Assembly (NCBI GenBank): GCA_003156795.1
Contig: PMHU01000308.1
Location: 1,710 to 12,142, forward strand
Length of the DNA stretch: 10,433 nt
Direction of reading: 5' to 3'
DNA from: Acidimicrobiaceae bacterium
GTDB taxonomy: Bacteria > Actinomycetota > Acidimicrobiia > Acidimicrobiales > Palsa-688
The notes under the pieces are model-generated. The model made no database searches. It saw nothing but the letters and a program-made list of their open reading frames with translations, and was not told where the DNA came from. Shown here piece after piece: positions 1-6,209 of the stretch. Position 1 is the stretch's first letter. Every line of letters starts with the position of its first letter. The position numbers and the translations under genes are program-made.

Positions 1-143
1 TCCCTACCGCCGCCCCGCTCACCCATCAGATCAACAACAGGGGGATCGACCTGTGATCGGGCATCGAACCAACCAGCCGCTGAGCACCGGACCTGAGAAG
101 GACTCCGCCCCAGCCTCGCGCCGACGAAGCGCGCGCCACAGAC

Positions 144-377
144 GTGACCGGTGGGTCCGATCCGTTAGACGGTCACACCGGGCCGGTAACCTTCACGGCC
201 GTGCTCCGACTCCTGAGGGCAGCCTCGGCCGTGCCTGAGCGCCAACGGCCGGTCGAGTTCATTGCACCGCCCGAGCCTCCGCCTCTGACGGCTGCGGCCG
301 CACGCGTTCTCGCAGAACTGATGCACCGAGCCATGGACAACAACTCCACCGCCGACCGAGGGAGCAGCGCGGCATGA
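144..377 (+). CDS. small hypothetical protein coupled to the serine integrase
   Basis: I do not recognise a named family. The frame encodes up to 77 residues from a GTG at 144. There is no good ribosome binding site there, so the true start may be further in, for example the GTG at 201. The C-terminal half has a proline-rich stretch (PPEPPPLT) followed by a likely amphipathic helix (AAAARVLAELMHRAM). Its TGA stop overlaps the integrase ATG in an ATGA tetranucleotide at 374-377, which points to translational coupling. From memory, short proteins with an 'LT-x-AAAR-x-L' segment often lie directly upstream of actinobacterial serine recombinases, so it may help integrase expression or function. 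That role is inference. The coding call rests mainly on the overlap. Confidence 0.55.
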   Translation: MTGGSDPLDGHTGPVTFTAVLRLLRAASAVPERQRPVEFIAPPEPPPLTAAAARVLAELMHRAMDNNSTADRGSSAA

Positions 378-2206
378 GCGCCCTACCGCGACTGATCATC
401 TACGCCCGCACTTCGACCGACGACCAGCAGTCCCCCGAGGACTCCCTGGCCTGGCAGGTTTCCCTCGCCAAGGCCCTCATCGCCGGTCGTGCCGAAGTTA
501 TCGACATCGTTCACGAGACCGACACCAGCCGCAGCATCCCCTGGACGCGCCGTCACCGGGCCGCGGAGCTCCTCGCCGAGCTGTACTCGCCGGACCGGCG
601 TTGGGACGGGATCGTGGTCGGCGAACCGCAGCGAGCGTTCGGCTCGGCCATGCAGGTGCAGCTCATCCTCCCCCAGCTCGCTGACGCCGGCGCGTCACTG
701 TGGTGTCCGGAGGTCGGCGGGCCGGTTGACCCGAACAGTGAGGCGCACGACATCGTGCTCAACCTGTTCGGCGGCCTTTCCAAAGCGGAACGCCGCCGGC
801 TGCAGACCCGGGTTAAGGCTGCCAAGGAGCAGCAGGCCTCCACCGGCCGGTTCCAGGGCGGCCGCCCACCCTACGGATACCGGCTCGTGTCCACCGGGAT
901 ACCGCACCCGAATCCGAAGAAGGCGCACTGGGGAGCCGAACTCCAGCGGCTCGAACCCGATCCGGAGACGGCACCGTGGGTGCAACGGATCTTCGCGTGG
1001 CGCATCGCCGGTGACGGCTACGGCACCATCGCTTCTCGACTCGACGAGCTGGGCGTGCTCTGCCCTAGCGCCCACGATCGACAGCGGAATCCGCACCGGT
1101 CTGGCCGCGCCTGGGGTCTGACCACGGTCGCGGCCATCGTTCAAAATCCTCGGTACCGCGGCGACGACGCCTACGGCCGATACCGCAAGGTGGAGCGCCT
1201 CTACGACCGCCGCGACCCCTCGGCCGGCTTCGTCACGAAGCTGGTACCAGCCGACGAAGCGACCTGGGTCATGGTCGAAGGATCAGTGCCCGCGTTGGTG
1301 ACCACCGAGGAGTGGGCAGCCGCTCAGCCCGACCGCAGCCCGGCCCCAAAGGGCGGCCGCCGACCGGACCAGCCGTCGCGCTACGCGCTTCGCGGGCTCG
1401 TCGTGTGCCACCAGTGCGGCCACGTCATGCAAGGCAATACGGTCGGCCGATCGTCAGGCCGGTCGATGGTGCACTATCGGTGTGTCTACCGCACCAACTA
1501 TCCGGGAGACGAAGGACATCCCCGCTCGCTGGCCGTCGCCGAACGACGCATCCTCCCGGTAATGGACGCGTGGCTGGCGCGACTCTTCGATCCAGACCAT
1601 ATCGAGGAGACTGTCGACACCCTCCTGCGAGCCGATCGACCCGCGGACAACGACCCGCCGCCGTTGATCGAAGCGCGCAGACTGGCGACCGACGCCGAGA
1701 CTCGTCTGGCGAGGCACGTCGCTGCGATCGACGCCGGCGTCGACCCGTCCATCCTCGTCGCCCAGACACGCGAAGCCCAAGCCGACCTGGCCCGCGCCAA
1801 CGCCATCATCGCGGCCCATACCGCCAGGGCGACACTGACAGCGCTCACGCCCTCGGCCATCAGAGCCGTCCTGTTGCGCCATGAAGGGTTTCCTGGTCTC
1901 CTCCGGGATGTCGCAACACCGGACGAGCGCCGCAAGCTCTACGCCGGCCTTGGAATCAGGCTCAGCTACGAACGGCGCAACACGGGCGGCCAGACCCGAG
2001 AGTTGATCCGCCCTTCTCTCTCACCCCTCGAGAGCCACACCACCCCGTGGAGTAACTCTCCGTGTCGGAGGGGGGACTTGAACTCCCACCAGGCTCATTA
2101 TTCGCAGTTATCCCGGGTCTCGAAAATGGGCTCTCACCAGCGCCCATACCGTCGAGAACTCAGACCGCGTTATCTGTGGTCAACGCTCGTTATCCGGCGT
2201 TTGTGA
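374..2206 (+). CDS. int: large serine integrase (site-specific recombinase)
   Basis: This is a large serine recombinase that would integrate and excise the element by cutting attP and attB through a covalent serine-DNA intermediate. The N-terminal resolvase domain (about residues 6-150) carries the YARTSTDDQ motif with the likely catalytic Ser14, and further on the conserved 'GGLSKAERRRLQTRV' helix. A recombinase domain follows (about 190-300: PWVQRIFAW, YGTIASRLDELGV, NPRYRG). Next comes a zinc-ribbon region with Cys345, Cys348 and Cys370, then an alanine-rich coiled-coil segment (about 430-500) as expected for this class. The fourth zinc ligand expected before HPRS is not a cysteine. A GGGAG ribosome binding site lies about 9 nt before the ATG. 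At 610 residues it is slightly long: the last 47 residues, from CRRGDLNSH onward, are read through an antisense tRNA-like segment and are probably not an ancestral domain. DUF6919 lies convergent downstream. Confidence 0.95.
   Translation: MSALPRLIIYARTSTDDQQSPEDSLAWQVSLAKALIAGRAEVIDIVHETDTSRSIPWTRRHRAAELLAELYSPDRRWDGIVVGEPQRAFGSAMQVQLILPQLADAGASLWCPEVGGPVDPNSEAHDIVLNLFGGLSKAERRRLQTRVKAAKEQQASTGRFQGGRPPYGYRLVSTGIPHPNPKKAHWGAELQRLEPDPETAPWVQRIFAWRIAGDGYGTIASRLDELGVLCPSAHDRQRNPHRSGRAWGLTTVAAIVQNPRYRGDDAYGRYRKVERLYDRRDPSAGFVTKLVPADEATWVMVEGSVPALVTTEEWAAAQPDRSPAPKGGRRPDQPSRYALRGLVVCHQCGHVMQGNTVGRSSGRSMVHYRCVYRTNYPGDEGHPRSLAVAERRILPVMDAWLARLFDPDHIEETVDTLLRADRPADNDPPPLIEARRLATDAETRLARHVAAIDAGVDPSILVAQTREAQADLARANAIIAAHTARATLTALTPSAIRAVLLRHEGFPGLLRDVATPDERRKLYAGLGIRLSYERRNTGGQTRELIRPSLSPLESHTTPWSNSPCRRGDLNSHQAHYSQLSRVSKMGSHQRPYRRELRPRYLWSTLVIRRL
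2061..2090 (-). other. candidate attachment site: tRNA 3'-end fragment inside the integrase 3' end
   Basis: Read on the minus strand, this segment contains GTGGGAGTTCAAGTCC followed by a C-rich strand and CTCCGACA. That has the layout of a tRNA T-arm (GTTCAAGTC loop), then the 3' acceptor strand and discriminator, without an encoded CCA. The rest of a tRNA (anticodon and D arms) is not found further 5' on that strand, so it is a fragment. The T-stem has one A-C mismatch, so it may be slightly degraded. Elements that integrate at tRNA genes carry such a 3' fragment to restore the gene. On the plus strand it is read as RRGDLNSH, a peptide typical of reading frames that run antisense through tRNA ends. 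The exact crossover dinucleotide cannot be placed. Confidence 0.5.
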
Positions 2207-2228
2207 CCGCGCTGTGACCAAATCCATG

Positions 2229-2255
2229 CACCTGCGCGAATAACAGCAGCAGGTG
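2229..2255. repeat. 7-bp inverted repeat between the convergent integrase and DUF6919 genes
   Basis: CACCTGC (2229-2235) and GCAGGTG (2249-2255) form a perfect inverted repeat around a 13-nt spacer. It lies 23 bp beyond the integrase stop and 26 bp beyond the DUF6919 stop. It could be a bidirectional transcription terminator of the stem-only type, since no T-run follows on either strand. It could also be a protein site linked to the nearby attachment region. The spacer contains GCGAATAA, which is the inverted copy of TTATTCGC at 2098-2105. Confidence 0.35.
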
Positions 2256-2280
2256 ACCAACCAGACTCGATGGGGCCCGA

Positions 2281-2895
2281 TCAAGCCGCCTCAAGCACTT
2301 GAGCGAGTGCAGGCCAAAGAACGTCGTCGCGGCCCCACACCGGGTCGATGATCTCAACAGTCCACGCCGTCTGCAGCGCAGTCACTGCCTCAGGTGAGCA
2401 CTCACCGCTGAAGATGTCGTCAATGTCCTCGTCGCCATAGACAGATCCGGCGAAGGTGAAAGCTCCTCCTACGTCTTCCGGCTCGTCCCAGATGGCGTAG
2501 GAGTCGTCGCTTCCGTCTGACGGCCCTCCTGGTGCGATGGTCACTGGGATTTTTACACAGCTATCGCCGCCGGGTTGGTGGGCTAGAACGATGAGGTCGC
2601 TGGCGAGGGTCAGCCGCACGAGGCGTTGCGCGGTGCTCCGATCGCACCACCCAGATACCATCGCTCGCTGCCCGTAGAGGGGGTGCCCATCGTTGTCATA
2701 TTGGACGTTCTCCGCCGGCTGTGAGTTCTCCGTGACAAAGCCAACACGGTTGAAGGCCACCAAATAGTCGACGATCCGCGCCGTTTCGCGATCCGGCGGA
2801 CCGCCGTGGCTTGGTGTCGCATCGATCTCCCCGAGCAGCCAACGAACGGTCATCTCACCGAGATCCTTGAGTGTCCGAGCGTCTTCCCAATTCAT
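2281..2895 (-). CDS. DUF6919-like protein
   Basis: The 204-residue product resembles the DUF6919 family as I remember it from Streptomyces. The N-terminus 'W-x-DARTLKDLGEMTVRWLLGEI' is followed by 'PDRETARIVDYLVAFNRVGFVT-x-NSQPAE', and a second part has mixed alpha/beta character. Family members have no established function that I know of. There is no signal peptide or membrane segment, and the protein is acidic, so it is probably cytosolic. The ATG at 2895 follows a purine-rich AAGGGG about 10 nt upstream. It is the last gene of the minus-strand operon, 44 bp after the 61-aa gene, and faces the integrase tail to tail. The element assignment comes from this position. It could instead be chromosomal if the attachment site at about 2075 marks an integration border. 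Confidence 0.75.
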   Translation of the reverse strand: MNWEDARTLKDLGEMTVRWLLGEIDATPSHGGPPDRETARIVDYLVAFNRVGFVTENSQPAENVQYDNDGHPLYGQRAMVSGWCDRSTAQRLVRLTLASDLIVLAHQPGGDSCVKIPVTIAPGGPSDGSDDSYAIWDEPEDVGGAFTFAGSVYGDEDIDDIFSGECSPEAVTALQTAWTVEIIDPVWGRDDVLWPALAQVLEAA

Positions 2896-2939
2896 GGCTC
2901 CCCAACCCCTTCGAACACCCGCTGGCTGTGTCGTTCGTT

Positions 2940-3125
2940 TTACTCTCGGATGGTCCAGTTCTCGCCTACATGATGGGTCAGCTTGAGCCGCACCCGGCCG
3001 CCGTCGTACAGCGAGACGGGCTCCGCCGGCGGCTCGAGGTCCTCGGTAGTACCGATGAGGTGCGGCTCCACATCGGGCTCGGGGTCGCTCACTACGACCT
3101 CGGCCTTACGTGGTCGCGAAGGCAT
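2940..3125 (-). CDS. small hypothetical protein (61 aa)
   Basis: I do not recognise this protein. From the ATG at 3125 it has a short basic N-terminus (MPSRPRK), an acidic proline-rich middle (SDPEPDVEPH, EDLEPPAEP) and a short beta-like C-terminus (GGRVRLKLTHHVGENWTIRE). It overlaps the end of the 335-aa gene by 20 bp. No convincing ribosome binding site precedes this ATG. An alternative GTG start at 3092 has a GAGG about 5 nt upstream, starts just after the previous stop and would give 50 residues. Size and location fit the small accessory genes that fill phage-like operons. A role cannot be assigned. Confidence 0.5.
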   Translation of the reverse strand: MPSRPRKAEVVVSDPEPDVEPHLIGTTEDLEPPAEPVSLYDGGRVRLKLTHHVGENWTIRE

Positions 3126-4113
3126 CGGCCGGCCCGTCCACGGGCCCCACGGGCGGATAGATGACCCGGCCGTCCGGTGCGACCGTCTCCCGCGCGACAA
3201 GAGCCTCTAGTTCCTCCAACCGACTTGGGTCGTCGTCGGGTTTGCCGTCGGGGCGCATCGGCAACCGCACCCGCAAATAGTGCTCGCGCGGCCGGCCCCG
3301 GAATCGGTCCGTCTGCGGATACCACGGCCCGGAGCACTCGCCTTGGCCGGCCGGAGAGTTCGGGGTCTCCGGGGCCACATCGAAGATAAGCCAAGGCCGC
3401 TCGGCGACCGTAGGCCCAGGGTGCTCGCACTCCTCCCTGACGGCGCGCACGACTCGCCTGATTACCGAAGGGTCCAACGGCTTAGGCTCGACGCCACCGT
3501 CCAACGCCTCCGGCCAAGGGTCACCGACCTTCCAGCACCTCTGCACCAAGACCCCTCGGTACCGCCCCAACGGGCCGACGAACCACTCCGCCACGAGCAA
3601 CGCGTCGGCAATCTCGCAGCCGTGAAGCACACCCTCGTTGCTCCGGCGCATCTCGGACGCCGGGGTCCGCGGACTGTAGGCCGGGTACTCCGGCTGGAAG
3701 CGAGTCGGCTGGACCGTCAAGTACGTGCCAGGAGCCAGGTCATCTTCGTGCTCACCGAAGAAGTCATCGGCTGGGAGCTTCGTCCCGTTGGCTCGGAATC
3801 GGAGCACCAGGTCGGGCATGTCATCCGCGTAGGGCCGTGCCCTTCCCATTTGGCGGACAATCTCGACCAAGACATCGAAGGGCAGCGGCTGAAAGCCGGG
3901 CGGCTTTTCGATGCTGGCGTAACCGGCGCGCACCTCGGCCACGACCGGCCACAACTCCGACGCGTTGACCTCGAAGTGGCCGCCGACCTCTTGATGCCTG
4001 TCGGCTGCGTCCTCGTCGTAGTGACGCGGGCCCGGCAAGACAGCCCGGTCAACCAGTGGGTCGTCATCGAGTCGCGCACCGATGATGGCCATGGCGCGTC
4101 TACGGATGCTCAT
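3106..4113 (-). CDS. hypothetical protein (335 aa), unrecognised
   Basis: This is the largest gene of the RHH-headed operon and I do not recognise its family. It starts MSIRRRAMAII, has no signal peptide or membrane segment, and is acidic overall and rich in proline, arginine and aspartate. Visible conserved-looking parts are 'ADDMPDLVLRFRANGTKLPADDFFGEHEDDLAPGTYL' (given here only as a region, about residues 96-132), a helical part with 'EIADALLVAEWFVGPLGRYRG' around 167-187, and a tryptophan- and proline-containing stretch 'RPWLIFDVAPETPNSP' around 242-258. It does not show portal, capsid, protease or tail motifs that I can detect. Its ATG overlaps the previous stop in an ATGA, so it is translationally coupled to the 62-aa gene. 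A clean 1-kb open frame with coupling at its 5' end makes it a real gene. Confidence 0.8.
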   Translation of the reverse strand: MSIRRRAMAIIGARLDDDPLVDRAVLPGPRHYDEDAADRHQEVGGHFEVNASELWPVVAEVRAGYASIEKPPGFQPLPFDVLVEIVRQMGRARPYADDMPDLVLRFRANGTKLPADDFFGEHEDDLAPGTYLTVQPTRFQPEYPAYSPRTPASEMRRSNEGVLHGCEIADALLVAEWFVGPLGRYRGVLVQRCWKVGDPWPEALDGGVEPKPLDPSVIRRVVRAVREECEHPGPTVAERPWLIFDVAPETPNSPAGQGECSGPWYPQTDRFRGRPREHYLRVRLPMRPDGKPDDDPSRLEELEALVARETVAPDGRVIYPPVGPVDGPADAFATT

Positions 4114-4298
4114 CGCACACCTGCCTCACTCGTGATTAAGCGACCGTGCAAGGTCGCCTCAGCGACGCGGAACTTGGCCTGCTCGTCCTCTCGCCGGCGA
4201 AACTCGCGCTCCTCCTCAAGTTCCGCTCGGAAGTCAATAGGGGCCATGCGACCCTCGAGCACGCGTCGTGCATCCTCGAGCTCTGCGTCGAGACTCAT
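4110..4298 (-). CDS. small charged helical protein (62 aa)
   Basis: The 62-residue product is strongly charged and predicted by eye to be mostly one or two helices: 'AELEDARRVLEGRM', then 'FRAELEEEREFRRREDEQAKFRVAEATL', which has a coiled-coil-like heptad pattern of Glu, Arg and small hydrophobic residues. No family is recognised. Its ATG at 4298 overlaps the stop of the 130-aa gene (ATGA) and its stop overlaps the ATG of the 335-aa gene (ATGA). It therefore sits in the middle of a chain of coupled genes, which is the main reason to accept this start rather than longer in-frame starts upstream. A small helical protein of this kind could be an adaptor or a scaffold for a neighbour, but that is only a guess. 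Confidence 0.6.
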   Translation of the reverse strand: MSLDAELEDARRVLEGRMAPIDFRAELEEEREFRRREDEQAKFRVAEATLHGRLITSEAGVR

Positions 4299-4687
4299 CG
4301 GCGGCCCCCTCCCGCCCGTGTACGGGGAGCCGGCCAGCTGTTCATGATGCGCCAGGCGTCGGCCTCGGTTCGCTGTGGCGGCGCTGGCGCAGGCTGCCCA
4401 GGTACCCGCCACTCCCCCGGCCGGTAGAAGCGCACGGTCGACCGAGCGCCACCGGACGCAGGCTGGATGAGGTCTTCTGCTTCGCCGGCCGCGCGCCGAG
4501 CCCTCTCCTCGTCGTTCACATCGTCCCAGCTGGTCGAGAGCATCGCGCCACGGCACAGGTCGGCGAGACCTCGGGCCGCAACAGCAGCCGTTAGCGCCGT
4601 GGCCAAATCACCCCGCCGCCTGGCCGCCAACGCCTGAGCCAGCGAGGCCTCCGCTGCATCCGCGTAACTCTTCGTTGTGACGCTCAT
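4295..4687 (-). CDS. hypothetical protein (130 aa), helical N-terminus
   Basis: I do not recognise this protein. The start at 4687 is well supported: GGAGG lies 8 nt before the ATG, and the ATG overlaps the previous stop in an ATGA. The N-terminal part (about residues 8-50) is alanine-rich and helical (ADAAEASLAQALAARRRGDLATALTAAVAARGLADL), reminiscent of a short TPR-like helical hairpin. An acidic helix follows (DDVNDEERARRAAGEAEDLI). The C-terminus is basic and proline-rich (PGQPAPAPPQR, PAPRTRAGGGRR). No cysteines suggest metal binding, and no membrane segment is seen. It is the third gene in the RHH-headed operon. Confidence 0.65.
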   Translation of the reverse strand: MSVTTKSYADAAEASLAQALAARRRGDLATALTAAVAARGLADLCRGAMLSTSWDDVNDEERARRAAGEAEDLIQPASGGARSTVRFYRPGEWRVPGQPAPAPPQRTEADAWRIMNSWPAPRTRAGGGRR

Positions 4688-5136
4688 GGACGTGACCTCC
4701 TCGTTGTCGGGCCGGCGACACTGGCGACGACATCGCCCCAGCGGCCGGCCGTCTGACATTCCCGGCACCCTGAAACTGGATATGCAGCGCGCACGCCGGC
4801 CCCGGACGCCACCGAGGGGACGACATCCGGACCGGTGCCGCGCTCACCCGTGACGACTGACGCGATAACCGTGGGCAGAGGTGGGAGAGCGAGCTCCGAC
4901 CGCGCCATCGACCGAGCCAGAGGGCTACCGCCGGCCATGCCGAGCGCGGTCGCCCAAACTCTCCCTTCGGCCCGCTGGGCGCACAACTCGTCGTCGATCC
5001 CGGGGTTCGCGGCCTTCAGTGCCGCGGCGATTCCGGCCGCCAACGGAGTCAGCTTCCTCGTCACGGTCGCCTCCCACTCTCGGACGGCGACCGCGAGACC
5101 AGCAGGGTCGACCCCGAAACGGCGGTATTCACTCAC
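4684..5136 (-). CDS. hypothetical protein (150 aa)
   Basis: No family is recognised. I place the start at the GTG at 5136 (protein begins VSEYRRFGVDPAGL), because GGAGGGG lies 7 nt upstream and the start overlaps the RHH stop by 8 bp. An upstream in-frame ATG at 5184 lies inside the RHH gene and lacks such a site. The N-terminal half is a likely helical region (residues 8-50: AGLAVAVREWEATVTRKLTPLAAGIAAALKAA), then 'GIDDELCAQRAEGRVWATALGM'. The C-terminal part is rich in valine and glycine, with a CxxC pair (CREC) that may bind metal only if it dimerises or is completed elsewhere. Its stop overlaps the next ATG (ATGA). Confidence 0.65.
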   Translation of the reverse strand: MSEYRRFGVDPAGLAVAVREWEATVTRKLTPLAAGIAAALKAANPGIDDELCAQRAEGRVWATALGMAGGSPLARSMARSELALPPLPTVIASVVTGERGTGPDVVPSVASGAGVRAAYPVSGCRECQTAGRWGDVVASVAGPTTRRSRP

Positions 5137-5305
5137 GTCGCTCCCCTCCGAGTTTGTCGCCGACCAGCTGGCGCACAAGTTCATTTCGACTCACGCCACG
5201 CCGCTCCGCCTCATCCTCGATTGCTCGTGCGAGTTCGTCTCCGAGGCGGATACACAGCCTCGGCGCATCCCTCGTGAACCGCGACCTCGTCTTGGTGTCA
5301 GCCAT
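5129..5305 (-). CDS. ribbon-helix-helix DNA-binding protein
   Basis: The 58-residue product matches the Arc/CopG-type ribbon-helix-helix fold. A basic N-terminal arm (ADTKTRSRFTRDAP) leads to a short beta strand with alternating residues (RLCIRLG, about 16-22), then helix 1 (DELARAIEDEAERRG, about 23-37) and helix 2 after the typical 'VSRNELVRQLV' turn (about 38-48). Such proteins bind DNA as dimers through the paired strands and act as transcription repressors, plasmid partition or relaxosome factors, or antitoxins. It is the first gene of the left minus-strand operon, and the divergent region upstream holds an inverted repeat at 5372-5398. Autoregulation of the operon is therefore a reasonable inference. 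The ATG at 5305 has no strong ribosome binding site, so the gene may be weakly translated or leaderless. Confidence 0.8.
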   Translation of the reverse strand: MADTKTRSRFTRDAPRLCIRLGDELARAIEDEAERRGVSRNELVRQLVGDKLGGERRE

Positions 5306-5371
5306 CACTAACCAGCCCAGCACGTCCCGCAGCGTGATAGGTCGATACCATCGGCCCTTCCGAGCCGAGCA

Positions 5372-5398
5372 AGGGCACCCTAAAGGCTGCCGTGCCCT
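5372..5398. promoter_or_regulatory. candidate operator: AGGGCAC inverted repeat in the divergent intergenic region
   Basis: AGGGCAC (5372-5378) and GTGCCCT (5392-5398) are perfect inverted arms separated by 13 nt, so the arm centres are 20 bp apart, about two helical turns. The site lies in the 133-bp gap between the divergent RHH gene (start 5305) and the coiled-coil membrane gene (start 5439). On the minus strand a weak -35-like TTGCTC (5367-5372) abuts one arm, with a -10-like TATCGA 19 nt further on. The placement suits a repressor site acting on one or both genes. The RHH protein is the obvious candidate binder. The promoter elements are weak and only suggested. Confidence 0.35.
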
Positions 5399-5438
5399 CT
5401 CCTCGGCAACCAACCCCCCTTGGCTAACCTCACCGGTG

Positions 5439-6185
5439 ATGCTTATCGCGACGGGCGACTTGACCGCACCGAACGTCATCCAAAGCCTGGTCGCGGTCGG
5501 CACCCTGCTCATGGCAATCACCACTGCGTGGGCTGTCAAGGCATCCAACAAGATCGGCAACGAGACTGAGCGACTGGCGACCCAAACCAAGCGGTCGGTT
5601 GACCTAGCCGAGAAAGAACTCAAACTTGTGGAGCGCCAAGTCGCGCTCGGCACCGAACAACTCGACGCCTCCCGAAAAGCGTTGCTGCGCTCCAGCCGAC
5701 CCCTCATCGTGAACGTTCCACTCGACACCTTCTTCACCAGAGAGGTCCCTCCGCGAACAGACAGAGGCCTCATCGAGATTCTCATGAGCCCCGAGGCGTT
5801 CCTCGTCGTGGTTCCGATTCGCAACATTGGAAGTGGTGCAGCCGTCATCGCGGACGCCCTCCTCGAGACCCCAAGTGGGAAGCGCCGCTGCAATCCCTCG
5901 AACTTGATAGTTGCCCAGAACGAACTCAGTGTGTTGACCTTCGACGTGAAACGCCAAGACCTCGACGCGAAGCCCGAGAACCTCGACGGGTCGAAAAACG
6001 CAGTCGTCGGCTCGTGGATTCGAGTGGAGGTCACGTATTCCGACAATGCCGGCTCGCAATCACTCCGAACGATTCTCCACATCCCATACGACAACCTGCA
6101 GATGCAGTACTTCGTTCGCCAAGTAACCATCGGTGAAGAAGTCGAAGGCGGCACCTATCCGACGCTGGTGACGGCACAGGTCTGA
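5439..6185 (+). CDS. membrane-anchored coiled-coil protein, hypothetical
   Basis: From the ATG at 5439 (or a GTG directly before it at 5436) the frame encodes 248 residues. A single hydrophobic segment (about residues 13-33, IQSLVAVGTLLMAITTAWAV) anchors the protein near its N-terminus. A heptad-rich coiled coil follows (about 36-84, with ETERLATQTKRSVDLAEKEL and similar). The rest looks beta-rich, with 'FLVVVPIRNIGSGAAVIADALLE' and 'SWIRVEVTYSDNAG' in the style of an Ig-like sandwich. Proteins with this layout occur as hypothetical proteins in many soil bacteria, without assigned function as far as I know. The C-terminal domain probably faces the cytosol or the cell surface; topology is not settled. 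It is the only plus-strand gene between two minus-strand operons and looks less GC-rich than they do, as expected for a cargo ('moron') gene. No recognisable ribosome binding site precedes it. Confidence 0.8.
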   Translation: MLIATGDLTAPNVIQSLVAVGTLLMAITTAWAVKASNKIGNETERLATQTKRSVDLAEKELKLVERQVALGTEQLDASRKALLRSSRPLIVNVPLDTFFTREVPPRTDRGLIEILMSPEAFLVVVPIRNIGSGAAVIADALLETPSGKRRCNPSNLIVAQNELSVLTFDVKRQDLDAKPENLDGSKNAVVGSWIRVEVTYSDNAGSQSLRTILHIPYDNLQMQYFVRQVTIGEEVEGGTYPTLVTAQV

Positions 6186-6209
6186 GCAGAACCTCGCTAT
6201 CGCTCGTCG

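Noticed and set aside
1..56. A frame open from the left edge ending THQINNRGIDL then TGA
   Set aside because: Only 18 codons are visible. It could be the end of an upstream gene, but nothing supports it over the other open frame in the same stretch.
53..238. A 61-codon arginine-rich plus-strand frame
   Set aside because: Composition is typical of an out-of-frame translation of GC-rich DNA. It has no ribosome binding site and overlaps the coupled 77-aa gene.
2061..2160. A complete tRNA gene on the minus strand
   Set aside because: Only the T-arm and 3' acceptor strand can be matched. No D-arm, anticodon arm or pairing 5' acceptor strand is found upstream on that strand.
3280..4347. 355-codon plus-strand open frame
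   Set aside because: Antisense to the 335-aa gene and its coupled neighbours, arginine-rich, with no ribosome binding site or domain. The minus-strand genes form an overlapping chain, which decides the strand.
4881..5438. Long plus-strand extension upstream of the coiled-coil gene
   Set aside because: The stretch is antisense to the RHH and 150-aa genes, is arginine/serine/proline-rich and low complexity, and the natural start with the membrane segment is at 5439.
5306..6154. Long minus-strand extension upstream of the RHH gene
   Set aside because: It is the antisense shadow of the coiled-coil gene; the RHH fold is complete from the ATG at 5305.
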